A DNA stretch of 64,000 bases from Neisseriaceae bacterium (GCA_017991555.1 JAGOQM010000015.1:1-64000); one strand, 5' to 3'; counted from the first letter of the stretch, positions 16,435 through 25,648 are shown. Numbers and translations: made by a program. Notes: generated by a model not told the origin, from the sequence alone.

Positions 16435-17766
16435 TTAACTGGGTTCAAACGAGTCGGTTTCGGCCACGATGAGCTGGTTAATGGTTTCTAGGGTTTCTAG
16501 GTTCTCATTAAACAGGCCCGTGCTTTGGGCCAGGGTGAGGTGGGCCTGCAAATAGGTGTAGCGGGCATTGGCCAGCTGCTGCACCGCATCGGAATAGGCT
16601 TGCTCTGCCAGCACCAGATCAAGGTTACTGCGTACGCCCACGCTTTTGCCTAAGGTGGTGGCGTCGAGCTTGGCCTTGGCCGACCTCACTAGGTTTTCTT
16701 GGGCGACCAGCTGGGCTTGGCCGTTGGTGACGTTGAGGAAGTTTTGGCGCACCTCTTCGGTGAGGTCACGTGTGGCGGCCTCTAGTTCGGCTTTGGCTTC
16801 TAGTTCTTTGGCCTTGGCTTCGCGCACCTGGCTGTTGATGGCGCCGCCGCTAAAGAGCGGCATGCTGATTTTAATGCCCACCGAGCTGCCGCGGGTATTG
16901 CGTTTTTCGTTGCCCGAAATGCGGTTGTAACTGTCCTGATAGTCACCGTTGAGGGTGGCCACGGGCAGGCGCTCGCTTTGGCTTAGGCCTAGGTTTTCGG
17001 TGGCGGTTTGCACCGCCAAGGCTTTAATTTTTAGCTGGTTGCTGTGATTGATGGCGGTGTCTAGCCAGGTTTCAAAGGGCAGCTGATTGGTCACCAGCGA
17101 CACGCGTTCGCCATCGATTTTTTGGATGGTGTTGGCGGGTAGTCCGGTCAGCTGGGTGAGCCGCGCCTGCGCCATTTTTAGCGTGGTTTTAGCGGCGATC
17201 TCTTGTGCGCTGGCGGCGTCAAAGCCAGCCTGAGCTTCGTAGGTGTCGACGATGGTGGCTGCGCCAACGTCAAACATGGCCTTGGCCTGCTCTAGCTGCT
17301 TTAAATAGGCCGCTTTGGTGGCCAAGGTGGCGCGCAGCTGGTCCTGCGCCAAGAGGACGTTAAAATAGGCTTGGCTCACGTTGAGCAAGAGGTTTTGAGA
17401 CGCCAAGCGATATTCTTCGTCGGCCAGATCGGTGTTGATTTGCCCTTGCTTGTAGCGGTGCCATTTGCCCATGTCGAATAAGGGTTGGCTAACCTGTAGC
17501 CCCCAGCCTTGGCTGCGGCTATTGTTGCGTTCGGGTTCTTTGTTGAAGTCTTTACCGGTTTGCCCATTGATGCTGACCTGAGGCAGTAAATTGGCCCGGC
17601 CTTGCACCACTTGTTCTTGGCCAGCGTCGCGGGCGTAGCTGGCGGCCGCAAAGCGAGCGTCATGGGCTTGCGCAGCCTGCCAGGCATCCATTAAGTCAAA
17701 GGCTTGAGCCATCGGGCTGGCGAAGCTTAATAAGGCCAGGCCGGTTAAAGTAAACCATGGTTTCAT
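16435..17766 (-). CDS. tolC: TolC-family outer-membrane channel protein
   Basis: About 443 residues from the ATG at 17766. TolC-type trimers form the outer-membrane exit duct of type I secretion and RND efflux. The internal structural repeat is visible as two halves with long helices and paired strands: S-Q-P-L-F-D-M-G-K in the first half and M-P-L-F-S-G-G in the second. The open frame extends to a TTG at 17841, but the signal peptide with Lys at position 2 and cleavage after A-Q-A begins at 17766; ATGs at 17784 and 17796-17799 are alternatives, and none has a good ribosome site. The gene is convergent with the T6SS operon, and its downstream neighbour lplT is 92 bases upstream in the same direction. 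Confidence 0.88.
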   Translation of the reverse strand: MKPWFTLTGLALLSFASPMAQAFDLMDAWQAAQAHDARFAAASYARDAGQEQVVQGRANLLPQVSINGQTGKDFNKEPERNNSRSQGWGLQVSQPLFDMGKWHRYKQGQINTDLADEEYRLASQNLLLNVSQAYFNVLLAQDQLRATLATKAAYLKQLEQAKAMFDVGAATIVDTYEAQAGFDAASAQEIAAKTTLKMAQARLTQLTGLPANTIQKIDGERVSLVTNQLPFETWLDTAINHSNQLKIKALAVQTATENLGLSQSERLPVATLNGDYQDSYNRISGNEKRNTRGSSVGIKISMPLFSGGAINSQVREAKAKELEAKAELEAATRDLTEEVRQNFLNVTNGQAQLVAQENLVRSAKAKLDATTLGKSVGVRSNLDLVLAEQAYSDAVQQLANARYTYLQAHLTLAQSTGLFNENLETLETINQLIVAETDSFEPS

Positions 17767-17858
17767 AGGGAAGCACTGTTTCATAAAAAGCGGCATCATG
17801 AGGTTAATAAAGTCCTTGTTTCTTCGCATTAGGGTCGCCAAACAATGGTTGGGTTCGG

Positions 17859-19169
17859 TTATGGCTGATTTTTATTTTTGAGCCAGTCAAAGCGGCTGTG
17901 CCATATATTGGGTGCAAGCTTGATCAGTACGGCCATGGCGGCAAGATTCATGATCGCCACCAGTAAGTACAGCCCAGAAATCTGATGGAAAAACATTAAA
18001 AACACCATGCTCAATAGGGCAGAAACCACCATAAAGAGGCCGTTGACAATGTTATTGGCCGCCACCGCGTGGCCGCGAAAAGCCTCGGAGCTGGCGGTTT
18101 GTAGCCAAGTATATAGCGGCACTGAGAAAAAGCCACCAAAAAAGCCTAAGGCGAAAATACAGGCGGCGATAAATGGCGCTTTAACCTGTTGTAAGAACTG
18201 GGCCAGAGTCAGTAGTTCACCTTGGTGAAAGCCAAAGGTCAGCAGGGCCAAAGCGGTGCCGAAAATGCTCATGCCCACGGCGCCCACCAGCACGAGGCCT
18301 AGCTGTAGGGTGTTGCGGCTCAGCTTGGCGCACACCAACGAACCAGCGCCAATGCCGACCGAAAATAGGGCCAGCATCAGGCTGAACACGTGGTCATCAC
18401 CGCCAAGGTGCAGGCGGGTGTAGGTAGGCAGCTGGGTGGTGTAGGTGGCGCCCAACAGCCAAAACCAAGAAATGCCAACGATGGCGGCGCGCACCTGTGG
18501 CTGCCTATAGGCTTCCTTTAGCAGCACCAGCGTGCTTTTGACGATGTTGAAGTCGATGCGGGCGTTGGGGTCGGTGGCCTTGACGGCGGGCATGCCAAGG
18601 CTGCTGAGGAGGCCGAGAATGGCAAAGCCAAACAGCAGGCTCAGCATGGGGGTAAGGTCGGTGTTGACCATGCTGCTGCCCAACATCTGGCCCAGTAATA
18701 TGGCCAGAAAAGTGCCTAATTCGATCAGGCCGTTGCCCGACAGTAGCTCATGCTCTTTCAAATAGTCCGGCAAAATGGCGTATTTGATGGGGCCAAAAAA
18801 AGTGGAGTGGGTGCCCATTAAAAAGAGGGCGATGAGCAAAATGTAGACGTTGTGATACATAAAACCCACGGCGGCAAACACCATGATGAGGCATTCCACC
18901 AGCTTAACGTACTTGGCAATGGTGGCCTTATTGTATTTGGTGCACAGCTGGCCGGCGAGGGCGGAAAATAAAAAATAGGGCAGGATGAAGGTCAGCGCGC
19001 CAATGTTCAGGAGCTGTTCGGCGGGTAAGGTGCCAGAGCCGAGGGCATAATAGGTAATGAGGACAAAGACGGCCGTTTTAAGCAGGTTGTCATTCATGGC
19101 CCCTAAAAACTGGGTCACAAATAAAGGTAAAAAACGACGCTTTAAAGCAAATGGAAACAGTTTTGACAT
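17859..19169 (-). CDS. lplT: MFS transporter, lysophospholipid transporter LplT-like
   Basis: 436 residues, about 12 hydrophobic segments, a major-facilitator protein. It resembles LplT, which flips lysophosphatidylethanolamine inward for reacylation. Recognisable points are F-L-G-A-M-N-D-N-L-L-K (about 21-31) and F-F-G-P-I-K-Y-A-I-L-P (about 122-132), a motif shared by LplT and the MFS half of acyltransferase fusions. No acyltransferase or acyl-ACP synthetase gene lies next to it, unlike in enterobacteria. ATG 19169 follows AAGGTG with 5 bases of spacing. ccoS lies 23 bases upstream on the same strand. Substrate is inferred from family. Confidence 0.8.
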   Translation of the reverse strand: MSKLFPFALKRRFLPLFVTQFLGAMNDNLLKTAVFVLITYYALGSGTLPAEQLLNIGALTFILPYFLFSALAGQLCTKYNKATIAKYVKLVECLIMVFAAVGFMYHNVYILLIALFLMGTHSTFFGPIKYAILPDYLKEHELLSGNGLIELGTFLAILLGQMLGSSMVNTDLTPMLSLLFGFAILGLLSSLGMPAVKATDPNARIDFNIVKSTLVLLKEAYRQPQVRAAIVGISWFWLLGATYTTQLPTYTRLHLGGDDHVFSLMLALFSVGIGAGSLVCAKLSRNTLQLGLVLVGAVGMSIFGTALALLTFGFHQGELLTLAQFLQQVKAPFIAACIFALGFFGGFFSVPLYTWLQTASSEAFRGHAVAANNIVNGLFMVVSALLSMVFLMFFHQISGLYLLVAIMNLAAMAVLIKLAPNIWHSRFDWLKNKNQP

Positions 19170-19192
19170 AGAGCACCTTAAGGGTGAGGGCG

Positions 19193-19399
19193 TTAATCTG
19201 GCAGTTGATCTTGATCTGACTGAGCAGATTTTTTGCCTTTTATTTTTTTGGCTTCGGCATCGTCATCGTCCATCAAAATGCGATGGCCAGGGCCTTCTAA
19301 GTCGTCAAATTGGCCTGACTTTGCCGACCACCAAAAAAAAGCCCCGATTAAAAAGGCCAGCAAAATGCTTAAGGGGATCAGTAAATATAAGCTTTCCAT
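19193..19399 (-). CDS. ccoS: cbb3-type cytochrome oxidase assembly protein CcoS
   Basis: 68 residues, standard size for CcoS. One membrane helix (about 4-24) ends in F-F-W-W, followed by the highly conserved S-G-Q-F-D-D-L-E-G-P-G-H-R-I-L-M-D-D-D segment, then a charged Lys/Asp tail. CcoS is needed for maturation of the copper- and haem-containing cbb3 oxidase used at low oxygen. The other cco genes are not in the window. The start ATG overlaps the TAA of the preceding gene (TAATG), so the two are translationally coupled. Confidence 0.93.
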   Translation of the reverse strand: MESLYLLIPLSILLAFLIGAFFWWSAKSGQFDDLEGPGHRILMDDDDAEAKKIKGKKSAQSDQDQLPD

Positions 19400-19713
19400 T
19401 ATAGGATTCCTACGAGATCAACCAGTTGATACTGGCGCCCGCTTAAATACAGCCATTCATCTTTAATGTGGCCCAGCAGTGCGTCTTCGGCGCTGAATAT
19501 TTGGGCCACCGCCTGGCCAGGCTGAAAGCGCCAATACAGTGGCGATAGGGCCGCGACTTCGGCTAGGGTTTGGTATTCGGCTAGGGCGGTGTCGGCAGGG
19601 TCGCTGCTTTGAGCGCGAAATAGGCATTGTCCTGCGGTGGCGTCGCCGTCGTCGGCGGCCATCACCAAAAAGCCTAAATGCTGACCGTTAAGGGTTTGGA
19701 GTGCGTAATTCAT
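19399..19713 (-). CDS. Conserved-looking small hypothetical protein upstream of ccoS
   Basis: 104 residues, no signal peptide, membrane helix or recognised motif; acidic, with several aromatic residues in the C-terminal half (Y-W-R-F, W-L-Y-L-S). Its stop overlaps the ccoS start, strong evidence that it is translated and works in the same unit. I do not recognise the family; a cytosolic helper of cbb3 oxidase biogenesis is one possibility, on position alone. Confidence 0.65.
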   Translation of the reverse strand: MNYALQTLNGQHLGFLVMAADDGDATAGQCLFRAQSSDPADTALAEYQTLAEVAALSPLYWRFQPGQAVAQIFSAEDALLGHIKDEWLYLSGRQYQLVDLVGIL

Positions 19714-19810
19714 ATGCCAGATAGTCTAACACTCTTTTTAGCGTCTGCGTTCCGTTGTCGGAATAAAGACCCCAAAAAGAGTGTGTGGTTAGGTGGTGCT
19801 TGCTGGGGGC

Positions 19811-21763
19811 TTAAGAGCCAATCAGCTTGCTGCCTTTTTGTGGTTTCTTGCCAGTGCCGGCCGTTTGCGCACCCTGCTTGCTTGATTTTGCAGGAATCAA
19901 GGCCAAAGATTGGCCCACGCGAATGTTGTTGTCGCTCAGCTTGTTGGCTTTGCGCAGGTCATCCAGGCTTAGGTTGTTGCGTTGGGCGATAGAGTACAGC
20001 GTGTCGCCGGGTTTAACCGTGTAGAACAGGTCTCTGGCGCGCGGTGCTGCGGGCGCTTCGGCCTTTTTCGCCGGCGCTACTTTGCTCGCTGGTGGCGTGT
20101 AGGTAACCTTAATGTTGGCACCCGAAGCGCGATTGTTGGCCAGCTTTACGTCGTTCCCCGAGGCGTTACGCGGCGCCGGTGCTGCGGCGGCCAACTGGGT
20201 TGGGGCCGGGCTGGCAATGCTGGGCGTTAACCGAATGGGGGCGTTGTTTGGCGCGGCGCTCGGGCTTGGCGGCGTGCTGTGACGTGCTTCGGCCAGTTGA
20301 ATGGTGGCCAATAGCGGGTCGTCATCCGTGGTGCCTACGCTGTCCACGCTGATGGCTTCTGGTAGGCCGCCAATCGGCATGGCCACGCTCGGTGCGGCTG
20401 GGGCTGCGGCCACCTGTACGGGCTGCGGTGCTGGTTTGGCCGGGGCCATGATCATCACGCTGGGTTGGCTGCTGGCCGGTACGGCCCATTGGTTGCTTTG
20501 GCTAACGGGTGGCTTGGCTGCGGCCACTTGTACTGGCGCAGGCACCGGTGCTGGGTTGGTGTATTTAGGCGCGGGTGCCGGTGCGCTGGCCATCATGGTC
20601 GGCGCTGCATTGGGCATGAAAATAGGCTCAACGGGCGTGGCCAAGCTGTTCTTGGCGATCAAAATGGTTGAGCTGGCGCGCAGCTTGTTGCTGGACAACT
20701 GGTTTAAACGTTTGATTTCGGCAATGGTCATGCCGGTGTTGGCGGCCAGTTGCGCCACGTCTTCTCCTGCCGTTGGCTGATAAAAGTCCCATGACAACAA
20801 GGTGTTTTTATCGGCTTTTTTAAGGTTGGCGCGGAAGGTGTCAATTTTGGTGACCGGCAACAAAATGCGTTGGACGTTCTGAGTGGACACCACCGGCGCC
20901 ACGACGCCAGGGTTGAGGCGCTGGAATTCTGATGGGGTAATGCCGGCTAGCCGCGCAGCGGCGGCGGTGTCGATGGCGTGATCAAGGGTGACCACCCCAA
21001 AATAAGGCTGATCGGCGATCGGGGCGAGGTTTAACGCAAACGATTCCGGGCTGGCGATGAGGTTACGCACGGCCAATAGTTTGGGCACGTAATTGCGCGT
21101 CTCTGCCGGCATGTTCAGGTTTTCGTAGGTGATTTCTTTGCCCTGAGCCTGAGCCCGTTTGATGGCTTTACCCACGTTGCCTTGGCCCCAGTTGTAGGCG
21201 GCAAGGGCCAATGACCAGTCACCAAATAAATTATGGAGGTACTGTAAATAGGTCAACGCCGCATCAGTGGCGGCGTATACGTCTAAACGACCATCGTACA
21301 GATTGTTTTGCTTAAGGCCGAAGTCAAGCCCGGTGGCGGGCATGAACTGCCATAGGCCAGATGCCCCAACGCGCGACTTGGCGCTGGTGACAAAGGCACT
21401 TTCAATAATCGGTAAGAGGGCAATTTCTGCCGGCATATTGCGTTTTTGAACCTCTTGCGCAATATGGTACATATAAGGTTCGCTGCGCTCGACAATGCGG
21501 TTAAAGTAGGGCAGGCGGGTAGAATAATACTGTTCGTGGCGACGCACAATTTCTGGGTTGACTTCAGCCATTTGGAAGTCGTTGCGTAGTTTAGACCAAA
21601 TGCCATCGGGATGGCCGACAAAGCCCTTGAGGGGAGTGGCGTTCATCTGCATTAGGTCGCGGGCGACACCGGCAGCGTTGATGCTGGCTTGAGCTTGGGC
21701 CGAAAGGCTTAAAATAGGCACAATGCTGGCAAGCGATAGCGCGATTTTCTTCAAGGCTGTCAT
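19811..21763 (-). CDS. mltD: Membrane-bound lytic murein transglycosylase D with LysM domains
   Basis: 650 residues. The N-terminal signal sequence is not a classical lipobox. The SLT-type catalytic domain spans about 100-235 with catalytic Glu121 in I-E-S-A-F, then S-G-L-W-Q-F-M-P and A-Y-N-W-G-Q-G-N. A LysM-like segment lies near 325-370, and after a long Pro/Ala/Thr-rich linker (about 385-575) a clear C-terminal LysM is seen (Y-T-V-K-P-G-D-T-L-Y-S-I-A, about 583-630). The enzyme cleaves peptidoglycan to 1,6-anhydro-muropeptides in the periplasm. The linker is longer than in E. coli MltD. Monocistronic by position, 144 bases from gloB on the same strand. Confidence 0.93.
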   Translation of the reverse strand: MTALKKIALSLASIVPILSLSAQAQASINAAGVARDLMQMNATPLKGFVGHPDGIWSKLRNDFQMAEVNPEIVRRHEQYYSTRLPYFNRIVERSEPYMYHIAQEVQKRNMPAEIALLPIIESAFVTSAKSRVGASGLWQFMPATGLDFGLKQNNLYDGRLDVYAATDAALTYLQYLHNLFGDWSLALAAYNWGQGNVGKAIKRAQAQGKEITYENLNMPAETRNYVPKLLAVRNLIASPESFALNLAPIADQPYFGVVTLDHAIDTAAAARLAGITPSEFQRLNPGVVAPVVSTQNVQRILLPVTKIDTFRANLKKADKNTLLSWDFYQPTAGEDVAQLAANTGMTIAEIKRLNQLSSNKLRASSTILIAKNSLATPVEPIFMPNAAPTMMASAPAPAPKYTNPAPVPAPVQVAAAKPPVSQSNQWAVPASSQPSVMIMAPAKPAPQPVQVAAAPAAPSVAMPIGGLPEAISVDSVGTTDDDPLLATIQLAEARHSTPPSPSAAPNNAPIRLTPSIASPAPTQLAAAAPAPRNASGNDVKLANNRASGANIKVTYTPPASKVAPAKKAEAPAAPRARDLFYTVKPGDTLYSIAQRNNLSLDDLRKANKLSDNNIRVGQSLALIPAKSSKQGAQTAGTGKKPQKGSKLIGS

Positions 21764-21906
21764 AATTGTACGATACCCAAAAATTTAATAAACACCAAAT
21801 CGTATAAGATTTGAGGGTTCTTTGTCAATGCAAAGGCCATAGGTAATTGCTTCATTATTATGTATTTTTCAAGTATTGCTGCCCTTAAGTGGTTGTCTCT
21901 CGGGGG

Positions 21907-22656
21907 TTAGCCTTGATTTTTTAATTCTCGTAAAGTCTGAAAAATATCGAATTCTGAGCCCTTTACTTGGCCGATCGTGGCGGCAATGAGGGCGCTGTCG
22001 GTCCGTAAAAATGGATTAATGAGCCGTTCTTTAGCCAAAGAGGTGGGTAAGGAGACGGGATGGTGATCACAATAGGCTAGGGCGGCGACAATGTGGTCGT
22101 TGCCTGGGTCGACTCGATCCGCAAAGTGTAAATTACTGCGCGTGTATTCATGCGCAGGATAAAATAGGGTATCTTCAGGTAAGGCGTTGAGTTTATTCAG
22201 GCTGGCAAACATTTGGGCGTAGGTGCCGGTAAACACGCGACCGCAGCCGGCGCTGAACAAGGTATCGCCACAGAACACATGCTGTGGCCCAGTGGCGGCA
22301 GACCAAATAAAGCCCAGGTGGTCGGCCGTGTGGCCGGGGATGTTGATCACGCTAAAGTCGCCCAGGGCCGTGTGAATGCGCTCGGGCTCGGTCACCGTAT
22401 GGGTGACTAAGTCAATGCTGGCAGGGCCGTACACCGGGCAGTCAGGAAAATGCTGGCGCAGCTCGGCCACGCCGCCAACGTGGTCGGCGTGGTGGTGGGT
22501 TAACAACAGCGCATTAAGGGTCAGGTCCTGCTGCTGTAAAAAAGCCAAGACCGGCGCGGCCTCGCCAGGATCAACCACCACGGCTTGATCCTGCTGGTGC
22601 AAGGTCCAAATGTAATTGTCGTTAAAGGCGGGGATGGGCACGATTGTTGGGTTCAT
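21907..22656 (-). CDS. gloB: Hydroxyacylglutathione hydrolase (glyoxalase II)
   Basis: 249 residues, typical glyoxalase II. The metallo-beta-lactamase metal motif T-H-H-H-A-D-H is at 53-59, followed by the later His and Asp ligands (I-P-G-H-T-A-D-H and C-G-D-T-L-F) and a C-terminal substrate domain with N-P-F-L-R. It hydrolyses S-lactoylglutathione to lactate and glutathione in the cytosol. It is divergent from a YafS-like methyltransferase gene, 65 bases apart, a gene neighbourhood also known in enterobacteria (gloB-yafS-rnhA). Confidence 0.95.
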   Translation of the reverse strand: MNPTIVPIPAFNDNYIWTLHQQDQAVVVDPGEAAPVLAFLQQQDLTLNALLLTHHHADHVGGVAELRQHFPDCPVYGPASIDLVTHTVTEPERIHTALGDFSVINIPGHTADHLGFIWSAATGPQHVFCGDTLFSAGCGRVFTGTYAQMFASLNKLNALPEDTLFYPAHEYTRSNLHFADRVDPGNDHIVAALAYCDHHPVSLPTSLAKERLINPFLRTDSALIAATIGQVKGSEFDIFQTLRELKNQG

Positions 22657-22721
22657 GGCTGATTCTCAGGTAGGTTGTTCAATAAGCAGCAATAGACGTC
22701 ATCTTATATAAGGGGGACATC

Positions 22722-23459
22722 ATGGTCGCGGCTGATTTTGGTCGATGGGCGCAAAACGAGCCTGCAGGGCAGTACGTCTTGGCGCAGGAGCAGGCTTTTT
22801 ACGATCAACACACAGAAGACATTTTTGGCTACTATGCGGTTCAGATTGGTTTGCCAGAACGTTGGCTGCTACGCCAGAGCCGCATTGCCCATCGATTGTG
22901 TGTGGCGCCCTATGGGGCCGTCGACGTTTATGCCCAAAGTACAAGGTTGCCTTTAGATTGTCAAAGCATGGATTTGGTGGTGTTGCCACACGGCTTAGAA
23001 GCCACCCCGCATCCGCATCAGGTCTTGAGCGAGATTCACCGCGTGCTGGTGCCGGATGGCAAGCTGCTGCTGACGGGCTTTAACCCTGCTTCTCTGTGGG
23101 GGTTGCCGGCCCAGTTGCCTCATGTGGGGCTGCCTGCACGGCAACACATGGTGGGGTGGCTCAGGGTTAAAGACTGGCTGGCTTTTCTGGGGTTTGAGGT
23201 GGTGGCGTGGCAGTTTATGGTGTATGTTCCGCCTTGCCGTCAAGAGGGGGCGTTGCAGCGTTGGCGCGCCTTAGAGAAGCTGGGGCCACGGCTGTGGCCG
23301 AAGCTTGGGGCGGTGTATGGCCTGCATTTGGTGAAGCGCACGCCGGGCGTGCATCCGCTAAAAATGGCCTGGCAGCACCATGCTGGCCAACAGACGGCGC
23401 CCGCGCCGATTAAAGATGAAGCATTATTAGATAAACCGAATCGACAGGTAAATAAATAG
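22722..23459 (+). CDS. YafS-like SAM-dependent methyltransferase-fold protein
   Basis: 245 residues. The C-terminal half of a class I methyltransferase domain is clear: [15 protein letters not shown] (about 75-89), then [19 protein letters not shown] (about 104-122). The usual E-x-G-x-G-x-G SAM loop is not visible, so activity is uncertain. Position between gloB and rnhA matches E. coli yafS. A strong ribosome site AAGGGGG precedes ATG 22722. The stop is one base before the rnhA start, so the two genes are co-translated. Confidence 0.75.
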   Translation: MVAADFGRWAQNEPAGQYVLAQEQAFYDQHTEDIFGYYAVQIGLPERWLLRQSRIAHRLCVAPYGAVDVYAQSTRLPLDCQSMDLVVLPHGLEATPHPHQVLSEIHRVLVPDGKLLLTGFNPASLWGLPAQLPHVGLPARQHMVGWLRVKDWLAFLGFEVVAWQFMVYVPPCRQEGALQRWRALEKLGPRLWPKLGAVYGLHLVKRTPGVHPLKMAWQHHAGQQTAPAPIKDEALLDKPNRQVNK

Positions 23460-23460
23460 C

Positions 23461-23928
23461 ATGAGTGATGAACAAACAGCAAGTAACACGGTTTATATGT
23501 ATGCCGACGGGGCCTGTAAGGGCAATCCAGGGGTAGGCGGTTGGGGCACGCTGCTAGTGTACCAAGGCCATGAAAAAGCCATTTGCGGTGGCGATTTAGA
23601 CACCACCAATAACCGCATGGAGCTACAGGCGGTGATTGAGGGCTTAAAGCTGTTAAAGCGGCCGTGCGTGGTGGCGGTGTATACCGACTCGCGCTACGTG
23701 CAGCAGGGCATCAGCGAGTGGATTACCGGCTGGAAGGCCAAAGGCTGGCGAACGGCGGCCAAAAAGCCGGTGAAGAACGATGACTTATGGAAAGAATTAG
23801 ACGCCCTAACCGAAGGCCATGAGCTGTCTTGGCATTGGGTAAAAGGCCATGCGGGTCACCCAGGCAACGAGCGTGCGGATGAGCTGGCCAATCTTGGCGT
23901 AGACAAGGTTTTGGCCGAACGGGGTTAA
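23461..23928 (+). CDS. rnhA: Ribonuclease HI
   Basis: 155 residues, standard length. The catalytic acidic residues are all present: Asp in [11 protein letters not shown], Glu in N-N-R-M-E-L-Q-A, Asp in Y-T-D-S-R-Y-V, and the C-terminal H-P-G-N-E-R-A-D with the fourth Asp. It cuts the RNA strand of RNA-DNA hybrids in replication and R-loop removal. The gene starts one base after the upstream methyltransferase-like gene and ends at a strong hairpin. It is convergent with the exonuclease gene, as rnhA is opposed to dnaQ in enterobacteria. Confidence 0.97.
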   Translation: MSDEQTASNTVYMYADGACKGNPGVGGWGTLLVYQGHEKAICGGDLDTTNNRMELQAVIEGLKLLKRPCVVAVYTDSRYVQQGISEWITGWKAKGWRTAAKKPVKNDDLWKELDALTEGHELSWHWVKGHAGHPGNERADELANLGVDKVLAERG

Positions 23929-23965
23929 ACGCCGCTGGGCTTGTGCCCTTGAGTCAAACAAACGA

Positions 23966-24012
23966 CCGATCAAAAACGCCGCCAGGACTAACCGGGCGGC
24001 GTTTTTGATCGG
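23966..24012. terminator. Bidirectional terminator between rnhA and the exonuclease gene
   Basis: Perfect 18-bp stem (23966-23983 with 23995-24012, containing GGCGGCGTTTTTGATC) and an 11-base loop. A and T runs inside the stem allow termination of both convergent transcripts. Confidence 0.9.
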
Positions 24013-24034
24013 GATGGGGATGACGGCGTGAGCC

Positions 24035-25438
24035 TCATAGGGGCGCCACGCTTAGGGTTTCGGCCTGCTTTCGCAGCAGGGTGCGCAGTAGGTGGAGGCT
24101 GTGGGGGTCGAACAATAGCTGCCCATTGGGCAATACTAGGGCGCCACGATAAAACTCATGGGTTTGTTGCTGTTGCGACAGTGGCTGGCGTTCGGTGACG
24201 CGGATGCGATCAGGATAAGGCCAGTCTTTTAGAGGCAGTTCGGTAAAGGCGGCTTCGGCGCGGTCATTGTGCTCGAGGATGCTCTCTTCACCCACGCAGG
24301 CGCCCAAGCAGGCGTGCATGGCGCGCTGTGGGCAAGGCAAGCCCTTGGCTAAAGTGGTCGGTAAAATGCCGAGGCTGGCCTGACACAGCTGATGCTTCAG
24401 CGCCAGCTGGCTTAAGGCGCGCTTGGCCGCTTTGGGGTGGGCAAACAGGCCATACAGCGGTGCGTGCAACACACCCGGCTGAACCGACTTAATGTGGGCC
24501 TGGCGTTGACCGTGCTCGTTGGGGTCTAGGCTGAGGGTAAACGATTGGGCCGCGTCGGGGCGGGTCACCACTTCCGGATGGTGCTGCTGTAGCCATAATA
24601 GGCCTTGAATATAGGCATCGAACGGCCCTACCGCCGGCAAATAAACCAAATGATGGGCGCTTTTAATCCAATCAGGGCGTTTGCTGCGAATAAAGGGGCT
24701 GCGGGCCTCTATGTAGGCGCGTTCATGATCGGACCAGCTGAGTAATTCATTGTCGGCATCATAGAACAGTACGGTGCCGGCTTCGTCTGGCAGCGCATTC
24801 AGCGCTTCGGCCAGGCTGGCAGGCGTTTGGGGATTCAGCGCATGAGGGCTGATTAAGGCCTTGGCCTGAGCCAGCCAGGGCGCTTGGCCAATCTCTTGGC
24901 GGCTAATGTTTAATAGCTGATAAACCGCTTCGGCATCGGGCATGGCGCGGTGGCGGTCCAGTAGCTGAATGTTGAAGCGGGCAATGATGCTGTCGAGATT
25001 GTGCTTATGGTGTTGTGGGTACAGCTTGCGCGAAAACTTCACCGTACACAGCTCTGGCGCTCGAAACGTCAGGCCTGCCCGCATGAACTCATGCCGTAAA
25101 AAATGATAATCAAAGCGGGTGTTGTGGGCGATGATGAGCGCCTGATTCAGTTCCTGGTGCAACACCTGGGCCAGTTCTTGAAAGGTGGGGGCGTCTTTGA
25201 CCAGCTCATCGTCGATGCCGGTGAGGTTGGCGACAAAGGGCGGAATGCTTTGTTGGGGGTTAATGAGCCAACTTTGGTGGCTAATGCCCTCGGCGCTGAT
25301 CTTAATTAAGGCCACTTCAGTAATACGATCAGTATAGAAATGACCCCCGGTTGATTCTAGGTCAATGATGGCAATGATCGGGTGTAAAGACAGAAGTGAT
25401 TGATGTAATTCGGATTGTTGTTGCGCAAGGGTCATCAT
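24035..25438 (-). CDS. DnaQ-like 3'-5' exonuclease fused to degenerate UvrC-type GIY-YIG region
   Basis: 467 residues. N-terminal DEDDh exonuclease: Asp26 and Glu28 in I-D-L-E-S-T-G, then A-H-N-T-R-F-D and H-R-A-M-P-D-A-E-A (about 22-185). The middle part (about 215-300) aligns by eye with a GIY-YIG domain (L-P-x-x-A-G-T-V-L-F-Y-D) but has lost the Gly-Val-Tyr/Tyr-Ile-Gly signature. The C-terminal part keeps the UvrC-like Cys cluster L-C-Q-A-S-L-G...C-P...H-A-C-L-G-A-C-V-G-E-E-S (about 365-405). Fusions of this kind are sometimes annotated as epsilon subunit of Pol III, but a role in DNA repair is more likely. It starts at ATG-ATG 25438. Confidence 0.85.
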   Translation of the reverse strand: MMTLAQQQSELHQSLLSLHPIIAIIDLESTGGHFYTDRITEVALIKISAEGISHQSWLINPQQSIPPFVANLTGIDDELVKDAPTFQELAQVLHQELNQALIIAHNTRFDYHFLRHEFMRAGLTFRAPELCTVKFSRKLYPQHHKHNLDSIIARFNIQLLDRHRAMPDAEAVYQLLNISRQEIGQAPWLAQAKALISPHALNPQTPASLAEALNALPDEAGTVLFYDADNELLSWSDHERAYIEARSPFIRSKRPDWIKSAHHLVYLPAVGPFDAYIQGLLWLQQHHPEVVTRPDAAQSFTLSLDPNEHGQRQAHIKSVQPGVLHAPLYGLFAHPKAAKRALSQLALKHQLCQASLGILPTTLAKGLPCPQRAMHACLGACVGEESILEHNDRAEAAFTELPLKDWPYPDRIRVTERQPLSQQQQTHEFYRGALVLPNGQLLFDPHSLHLLRTLLRKQAETLSVAPL

Positions 25439-25518
25439 GACAAATAAAGGGCCGCAGCAGATTTTAAAGCGGCTATTGTACTATTTTTTGACTAAATAAA
25501 AAAACTTTAAAAAAGGTG

Positions 25519-25547
25519 TTGACAGGATGGCTAAGGGTTCCTATAAT
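25519..25547 (+). promoter_or_regulatory. Consensus sigma-70 promoter of the tRNA pair
   Basis: TTGACA at 25519-25524, 17-base spacer, TATAAT at 25542-25547: a perfect match to both hexamers at ideal spacing, 14 bases before the tRNA-Arg gene. Confidence 0.93.
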
Positions 25548-25561
25548 TCAGCCTCTTTGTT

Positions 25562-25638
25562 GCACCCGTAGCTCAGTTGGATAGAGTATCTGGCTACGAA
25601 CCAGAGGGTCGGGCGTTCGAATCGCTCCGGGTGCGCCA
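25562..25638 (+). tRNA. tRNA-Arg (anticodon ACG)
   Basis: 77 bases with encoded CCA. Acceptor GCACCCG (25562-25568) pairs with CGGGTGC (25628-25634). The anticodon stem TCTGG/CCAGA encloses the loop C-T-A-C-G-A-A with anticodon ACG, and the T arm has TTCGAAT. It reads CGU and, after A-to-I editing, CGC and CGA codons. Confidence 0.96.
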
Positions 25639-25648
25639 CAAAGACTAT

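Noticed and set aside
19729..19784. Inverted repeat ACACTCTTTTT / AAAAAGAGTGT after mltD
   Set aside because: Loop of 34 bases and no T tract after the stem on the relevant strand, so not a convincing terminator.
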